DNA of 64,000 bases from a bacterium. Lineage in GTDB: Bacteria > Eisenbacteria > RBG-16-71-46 > CAIMUX01. Below the pieces are notes generated by a model, which worked only from the letters and a program-made list of their open reading frames with translations, did no database searches and was not told the origin of the DNA. The stretch spans positions 1-64,000 of the forward strand of contig JAUIHP010000022.1 in assembly GCA_030431975.1 (NCBI GenBank), in the 5' to 3' direction. Below, in pieces: positions 59,305 to 64,000 of the stretch (position 1 is the stretch's first letter; every line of letters begins with the position of its first letter). The translations under genes and the position numbers were made by a program.

Positions 59305-60804
59305 ATGATCGTTGCCGGCTGGATTCTCATCCTCGGATACATGGGGGTGATCCTCTTCTTCGTCGTTCGCGGAGCGAGACGGAACAAGAGCATGTCCGAC
59401 TACGCGCTCGGCAACCTCGCGTTCTCTCCGGCTGCCGTTGGACTTGCTCTCGCGGCGTCGATGACCAGCGCGGCGACCTTCATCATCAATCCCGGATTCA
59501 TCGCGCTCTACGGAGTCAGCGCGGTCATCTCCTACGCGGTGGTTCTGCCGATCGCCGCGATGATCTCCCTTGTCGTACTGACCAAGGGTTTCCGGCGACA
59601 TGGAACAACGGTCAAGGCGCTGAGCCTCGCGCAATGGATGGGGACACGCTACGGGAGCGACCGGTTTTCGCTCTTCTTCGCTGTTCTTTCTTTCCTTCTT
59701 GTTACGTTCATCGTCCTCATCGTCGTCGGGCTGACCAAAGTGATCGCGGCCACACTCGCGTTGGGAGAACTTCCGGTCCTGATCGGAATCGTGGCCTTCA
59801 TTTTCGGCTACATGATGTTCGGCGGCGCCAACTCGATGGTCTACACGAACACGGTTCAGGCCGTGCTCATGCTGGTGGTCGCGTTCATCCTTTTGGGATC
59901 GGGCTATGAGCACTTCAGTGACGGCGTGCAGGGACTTCTCGCAAGCCTCCGCGCCATCGACCCACCTCTCGCCGAAACGACGAACACGAAGAGCTTCCTC
60001 TTTCGGGATTGGTGGGAGATCGGGCTCGCCCAAATCGTGGTCGGTGTCGCGATCGTCTGCCAGCCCCACATCATCACCAAGTCCCTGCTTCTGAAGACCG
60101 ACCGGGACGTGAACCGCTACCTGGTGGTCGGAGTGATCACCGAACTCATCTTCTTCACCGTCGTCGTGGTCGGTCTCTACGCGCGCCTCACCTTTCCGGA
60201 CCTGACGGTCGACGGTACGCCTCTCAAGATGGATGGAATCGTCCCCGCCTATGTCCTTCACGAGCTGCCTGTCTATGCGGGCATCGTCGTTGTGATGGGA
60301 CTGATTTCGGCGGGGCTTTCGACGCTCGAAGGGTTGATCCAGTCGCTCTCCACCACGTTCACCTCGGATCTCTTTCGGCCTTTGGCCGAGAAATCCCTGC
60401 CCCCGGCGGGGGAGGCGCGGGAGCAGCTGCTGCTCAAGGTGAACCGTGGTGCGATCGCGATCCTTGCCGTCGTGGCTGCGCTTCTTTCGTGGGACCAGAT
60501 CCAGAATCCGAAGCTCAGCGTGGCCATCTTTGCGCAGAACGGCGTCTACGCATACTTCTCCGCTGCTTTCGTTCCGATACTCTTTGGGATGTTCTTACGG
60601 GACGTTCCCCGGATTGCGGTCTTTGTCGCCGCTCCTGTGGCGGTGGCCGTCCACTTCACGATGTATTACGGAAAGCTCGCGGTTCCCGGAACTTTGGCCA
60701 CCGGAGAAAACCCCGGTGTTGCCGCAGCGGTGGCGATCCTCGTTTCGGTAACCATCGGCGCCGTCCTTTACCTGGTCGGAAGGAGGGCCGATGTTCCGGC
60801 CTGA
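59305..60804 (+). CDS. Sodium:solute symporter (SSS family)
   Basis: 499 residues with about 13 hydrophobic helices. Family marks: the first helix MIVAGWILILGYMGVILFFV, DYALGNLAFSPAAVGLALAASMTSAATFI, then GANSMVYTNTVQAVLMLVVAF and ISAGLSTLEGLIQSLSTTFTSDL. This subgroup resembles acetate, pantothenate and proline symporters and couples solute uptake to Na+. Directly downstream, overlapping by 14 bp, is an acyl-CoA synthetase gene, reminiscent of the actP-acs pairing. Uptake of a short carboxylate that is then activated to a CoA ester is a reasonable inference. Confidence 0.92.
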   Translation: MIVAGWILILGYMGVILFFVVRGARRNKSMSDYALGNLAFSPAAVGLALAASMTSAATFIINPGFIALYGVSAVISYAVVLPIAAMISLVVLTKGFRRHGTTVKALSLAQWMGTRYGSDRFSLFFAVLSFLLVTFIVLIVVGLTKVIAATLALGELPVLIGIVAFIFGYMMFGGANSMVYTNTVQAVLMLVVAFILLGSGYEHFSDGVQGLLASLRAIDPPLAETTNTKSFLFRDWWEIGLAQIVVGVAIVCQPHIITKSLLLKTDRDVNRYLVVGVITELIFFTVVVVGLYARLTFPDLTVDGTPLKMDGIVPAYVLHELPVYAGIVVVMGLISAGLSTLEGLIQSLSTTFTSDLFRPLAEKSLPPAGEAREQLLLKVNRGAIAILAVVAALLSWDQIQNPKLSVAIFAQNGVYAYFSAAFVPILFGMFLRDVPRIAVFVAAPVAVAVHFTMYYGKLAVPGTLATGENPGVAAAVAILVSVTIGAVLYLVGRRADVPA

Positions 60805-62422
60805 AACCGACTGGCTGTCCCGCTGGGCGCGCTACACCCCGCAGCGGATGGTGCTGCGCGATCATGAGCGCGGGGTGGAGTGGACCTACGCCGAAGCGGA
60901 TGCGAGGGCCGAAGCGCTCGTTCGTCATCTCGAAAGCCTCGGTCTTGCCCGGGGAGACCGTATTGCCGTCTTCTCGCGAAACCGATCCGAACTCTTCTTC
61001 CTCTTCTTCGCCTGCGTCAAGCTCGGCACTGTGCTCGTTCCGTTGAACTTTCGGCTCACCGGTCCCGAGATCGCGACGCTGATGCGTGACTGCGAGCCCA
61101 GTCTGCTGTTGGTCGAAGACGAAATCGCCGCGCCAATCGAGGGCATCGAGGTCACCTGCCGGAAGCAGGCCGTGGACTCGCTGACACCGTTCCTCTACGA
61201 GGATGCCGATGGTGCTCGAATGGGCACCAGCGAGGCCCGGGACGAAGACGTCACCTTCGGTTCCGAAGTGAACCGCGAGACCGTTGGCGGCGGGCACCCA
61301 GCGATCACGCGACAGAAAGAAGCGAGAAAACCCGCAAGCCCAGCGGATCTCGTGATGATCCTCTACACGTCCGGAACCACGGGGGTCCCCAAGGGAGCGA
61401 TGGTGACCCACCAGATGCTCTTCTGGAACTCGGTCAACACCGGACTTCGGCTTGATCTCAACTCCGCCGATCACACCCAGAGCTATGCCCCGCTCTTCCA
61501 CACCGGCGGTTGGAACGTGCTCTTTACGCCGTTTCTTCATCACGGGGCCTCGCACACCGTGCTCACCAGCTTCGATCCGGACCTCGTTCTCGAGCTGATC
61601 GAGAAGGAGCGGTCGACGCTTCTGTTCGGCGTGCCGACGATGCTCCAGATGCTGGTCGATTCACCACGCTTCGAGACGACGGATCTCAGCTCCCTTCGCT
61701 ACGCGATCGTGGGCGGGGCGCCGATGCCTCTTCCTCTGATCGAAATCTGGCATGGCCGGGGCGTAGCGATCCGGCAGGGCTACGGCCTGACCGAGGTGGG
61801 GCCGAACTGTTTCTCGCTGCATCAGGACGACGCGGCCCGGAAGCGCGGTTCGATCGGCTTTCCGAACTTCTACATCGACGCGCGGATCGTCGGGCCGGAC
61901 GGAGAAGACTGTGGAGTCGACGAGCCGGGTGAGCTTTGGCTTCGCTCTCCCGTCGTGACACCGGGCTACTGGCGGAAACCCGAAGAGACGGCTGCCTCGA
62001 AGACCGGCGAGTGGTTTCAGACCGGGGACATGATGCGGAAGGACACGGAAGGCTTCTTCTACGTCGTCGACCGGAAGAAAAACATGTTCATCAGTGGAGG
62101 GGAGAACGTCTATCCGGCCGAGGTCGAATCCGTCCTCGGAGCACACCCTGCGGTGCTCGAAGCCGCGGTCGTCGGTGTCCCCGATGAGAGGTGGGGTGAG
62201 GTCGGGCTCGCCTTCATCGTGATACGGGACGAGGCCGGGGGAGTGGAAGCCGTCCACGCGTCTCCGGAAGAGCTACAGAGACACTGTGAGACGTCCCTCG
62301 CCCGCTACAAGATCCCGAAGCAGTTCCGGTTCCTGGACCGGCTGCCTCGAAACGAGGCAGGAAAGATCGACCGCAAAGCGCTGACACAAGAAAGCAAGTA
62401 CTCACAGGAGGATGTTTCGTGA
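60791..62422 (+). CDS. AMP-forming acyl-CoA synthetase
   Basis: 543 residues from ATG 60791 (AAGGAGGGCC upstream). All core adenylation motifs are present: YTSGTTGVPKGA, YGLTEVGPN, GELWLRSPVVTPGYW, TGDMMRKDTEGFFYVVDRKKNM and the Lys near the C-terminus in RNEAGKIDRKAL. It activates a carboxylic acid to its CoA thioester with ATP. The length and lack of a carrier domain argue for a stand-alone ligase. It probably acts on the compound imported by the overlapping symporter gene. A poorly conserved charged stretch at about residues 140-185 precedes the first motif. Confidence 0.93.
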   Translation: MFRPETDWLSRWARYTPQRMVLRDHERGVEWTYAEADARAEALVRHLESLGLARGDRIAVFSRNRSELFFLFFACVKLGTVLVPLNFRLTGPEIATLMRDCEPSLLLVEDEIAAPIEGIEVTCRKQAVDSLTPFLYEDADGARMGTSEARDEDVTFGSEVNRETVGGGHPAITRQKEARKPASPADLVMILYTSGTTGVPKGAMVTHQMLFWNSVNTGLRLDLNSADHTQSYAPLFHTGGWNVLFTPFLHHGASHTVLTSFDPDLVLELIEKERSTLLFGVPTMLQMLVDSPRFETTDLSSLRYAIVGGAPMPLPLIEIWHGRGVAIRQGYGLTEVGPNCFSLHQDDAARKRGSIGFPNFYIDARIVGPDGEDCGVDEPGELWLRSPVVTPGYWRKPEETAASKTGEWFQTGDMMRKDTEGFFYVVDRKKNMFISGGENVYPAEVESVLGAHPAVLEAAVVGVPDERWGEVGLAFIVIRDEAGGVEAVHASPEELQRHCETSLARYKIPKQFRFLDRLPRNEAGKIDRKALTQESKYSQEDVS

Positions 62423-62937
62423 AGATCCCATTCTTTCTCATGGCAACGGTAGCTGCCTCTGTCCTGGCCTTATCGGTCGGGTGCAGTGATGACGACGATG
62501 ACAACCCGGTCACTCCGACCGAAGAGACCCCGGCCTGGGAAGGTACGTGGCTCAGTGCGGGTGACAACGTGGCCACGCTGCTCTCGACCTTCTTCGCCAT
62601 CGACAGCGTTCGCGTCACGTTCAACGAGAACCTGACCGTCGAACTCGCGCAGCACGACACGACGACCATGACCTGGACGATGAACAGCGGTATCTACACC
62701 GTGACCGAATCCGAGTCGGGTTCGATTCACGCAGTCGAGATCAGCTACACCGGTACGCCTTCCTTCGATCAGGAAGGGATCATCGAAATCACCGATGGCA
62801 GTCCGGACATGATGCGACTCGAGGTCGTTCAGACGGTTCCTGACATCGGAGCGACGCCGTTGACTCCGGCGGACGGCTTCGGAGCGGATCCGACGCTCGG
62901 AGACTCGAACATCCAGACCTATGTACGGATTGAGTAA
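62419..62937 (+). CDS. Small lipoprotein translationally coupled to the acyl-CoA synthetase
   Basis: 172 residues from GTG 62419, which overlaps the previous stop codon (GTGA) and has AGGAGG upstream. Lipobox SVGC followed by SDDDDDNPVTPTEETPAWEGTW. The mature domain is beta-rich (VTFNENLTVELAQHDTTTMTW, SGIYTVTESESGSIHAVEISY), the general pattern of a lipocalin-like lipoprotein of FCB bacteria. No ligand can be assigned; its place in the operon suggests a link with the acyl substrate. Confidence 0.72.
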   Translation: MKIPFFLMATVAASVLALSVGCSDDDDDNPVTPTEETPAWEGTWLSAGDNVATLLSTFFAIDSVRVTFNENLTVELAQHDTTTMTWTMNSGIYTVTESESGSIHAVEISYTGTPSFDQEGIIEITDGSPDMMRLEVVQTVPDIGATPLTPADGFGADPTLGDSNIQTYVRIE

Positions 62938-62953
62938 CGGATCGACAAACCGG

Positions 62954-62991
62954 GGGATGGGCGGTGCCCGCGTCCATCCCGTCGTTCTTTG
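62954..62991 (+). terminator. Terminator after the GbsR-to-lipoprotein operon
   Basis: GGGATGG (62954-62960) and CCATCCC (62974-62980) form the stem, extended by an inner GCG/CGC; GTCGTTCTTTG follows. It separates the acyl operon from the next gene. Confidence 0.7.
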
Positions 62992-63042
62992 ATTATCTGC
63001 ACCTGTGCGTCGACGACGCGCGGACTCCGACGGAGACTGATC

Positions 63043-64000
63043 ATGAAGAACCTCCCGTTCGGCACTCTCCCAAGCAAACGTTGGATTCAACTGACTTGGG
63101 AAAATGCACTTTGGATGCCTGTCATCCTGCTTCTGTTCGTCGCGGCCACAAGCGCACATGGACAGACACCCGCAAGTGAAGGCGGGACCGATCAGGAGGA
63201 GCCGTTCCCGGAGGAGCGGGAAGAGCAGGAGATCGATGAATTCAAGTTCATCGGCTATTACTTCATGCGCTCCGAGATGTCCAACGTCGCGCCCGAGAAT
63301 CAATTCCTGAAGGGACAAGTCGTCGGACGTCTCTTCGGAGGCAACACGACGCGAACCTCGTCCCGCACGTCCCGCTACACGGAGCAGCGGTTTCTCCCGA
63401 TGATCACGTATTCTCCCCGGCTCTTCGACGGCTGGGCGAAGATGCGGATGTCGTTCGAGTTCGACTGGACCTGGGGAGATGCCAACTACGGAGCGGGGGG
63501 CAACTTCGGCGGAGGTTTCTCCGGCGACTTCGTCAACATGCAGACGCAGAACCTCTTCGTGGAGTTCCGGCCGAAGCCAAACCTCTTCATCAATGCCGGT
63601 CTCCTTCGCCTCTACGACAACGTTCAGGTTCCCTACTACACGTTCACCGACCACCTCATCTACAAGGGCTACCGACTGGCTCTCTTTGGTTCGGACGCGA
63701 CGGGCGTGGGCCTCCACTGGTTCTATGACACGGACAAGCGGGTCAAGCTCGGCGCCTATCAGCTCTACGAAAACAACGTGGAAGAGGATGATGATGTCGT
63801 TCTCTTCGAGATGGACCACGAGAAGGATTTCGGACTGGAGACTTCGGCCGGCCTCTCCGTCCACTACCTGAGGGACCACGCCAACGGGGAAGGCGGTGTG
63901 TCGATCCTGGGACAGGGGCTGAACTCCGGTCTCAGCGACTACAACGGCGTCTTCAACTTCGATCTTGGTGGGGAGAAGTACGAGGCGGACATCTTTTGGC
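63043..64000 (+). CDS. Probable outer-membrane beta-barrel protein, 3' end beyond the window
   Basis: Partial: 319 complete codons, no stop before the edge. ATG 63043 opens a signal peptide (WMPVILLLFVAATSAHGQ). An acidic stretch follows (SEGGTDQEEPFPEEREEQE), then alternating polar and aromatic residues in strand-sized units: FKFIGYYFMRSE, MRMSFEFDWTWGDANYG, NLFVEFRPKPNLFINAGLLR, YRLALFGSDATGVGLHWFY and GLSVHYLRDH. This is the pattern of an outer-membrane barrel, possibly a porin-like channel. The frame is supported by its steady codon use and by the absence of stops. It may be functionally tied to the acyl operon, but a terminator separates them. Confidence 0.7.
   Translation, partial: MKNLPFGTLPSKRWIQLTWENALWMPVILLLFVAATSAHGQTPASEGGTDQEEPFPEEREEQEIDEFKFIGYYFMRSEMSNVAPENQFLKGQVVGRLFGGNTTRTSSRTSRYTEQRFLPMITYSPRLFDGWAKMRMSFEFDWTWGDANYGAGGNFGGGFSGDFVNMQTQNLFVEFRPKPNLFINAGLLRLYDNVQVPYYTFTDHLIYKGYRLALFGSDATGVGLHWFYDTDKRVKLGAYQLYENNVEEDDDVVLFEMDHEKDFGLETSAGLSVHYLRDHANGEGGVSILGQGLNSGLSDYNGVFNFDLGGEKYEADIFW

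Overview
This is a high-GC (roughly 60-65 % by eye) chromosomal window from a diderm bacterium. A TonB-dependent receptor, an OmpA-type peptidoglycan anchor, many lipobox signal peptides and a type III secretion export gate all point to an outer membrane. Several large secreted proteins end in a FlgD/T9SS-like C-terminal tail. There are also an ECF sigma/Ser-Thr kinase pair, a PEGA-domain kinase, a TIGR03790 protein and GACC-type Cys-rich secreted proteins. This combination is typical of uncultivated FCB-related lineages such as Eisenbacteria, Krumholzibacteria or Latescibacteria. The phylum is an inference; no rRNA is present. I found no tRNA, CRISPR array, IS element or prophage.

Layout. 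1-902: no gene, a 17-bp GC-rich tandem repeat and a strong terminator. 0.9-7.4 kb: M16 protease, a secreted sorting-tail protein, and a MarR/YceI pair with a clear MarR operator. 7.5-16 kb: murJ (start unclear), AraC/SDR divergent pair, an orphan efflux adaptor, kbp, a TIGR03790 protein, an OmpA lipoprotein and a 160-bp palindromic element. 16.2-18.9 kb: a small secreted protein translationally coupled to a TPR-type sigma-54 activator. 18.8-22.8 kb: hydrolase, epimerase, a redoxin lipoprotein and a stand-alone DsbD-alpha protein. 23-32 kb: glycosyltransferase, an orphan TRAP binding protein, a six-repeat secreted protein, M28 peptidase and a netrin-like/HEAT protein.

32-42 kb: a lipoprotein and a cholesterol-dependent-cytolysin-like lipoprotein whose C-terminal domain is LamG-like instead of the usual domain 4; a Ser/Thr kinase with its ECF sigma factor; an LVIVD propeller protein; a beta-helix protein; and TetR. 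42.6-46.2 kb: a HmuY-TonB receptor haem/iron operon with an FNR-like box upstream. 46.4-48.3 kb: TRAP permeases DctM and DctQ, about 21 kb from the binding protein. 48.4-56.3 kb: an atypical PEGA kinase, a double-FHA tail-anchored protein, a Cys-rich secreted protein, the type III secretion gate SctV and a SycD/LcrH-like chaperone, with none of the other core secretion genes. 56.6-63 kb: a sigma-54-type promoter, then a tightly packed operon: GbsR/MarR regulator, FabG-like reductase, FabH-like synthase lacking the canonical His and Asn, Na+/solute symporter, acyl-CoA synthetase and a lipoprotein. The window ends inside a probable outer-membrane barrel gene.

The most unusual items are the cytolysin/LamG fusion, the secreted-protein plus TPR-sigma-54 pair, the reduced type III/kinase/FHA neighbourhood, and the acyl operon with its altered ketosynthase. 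Starts were trimmed from the longest reading frame wherever a Shine-Dalgarno sequence or signal peptide showed a better one.
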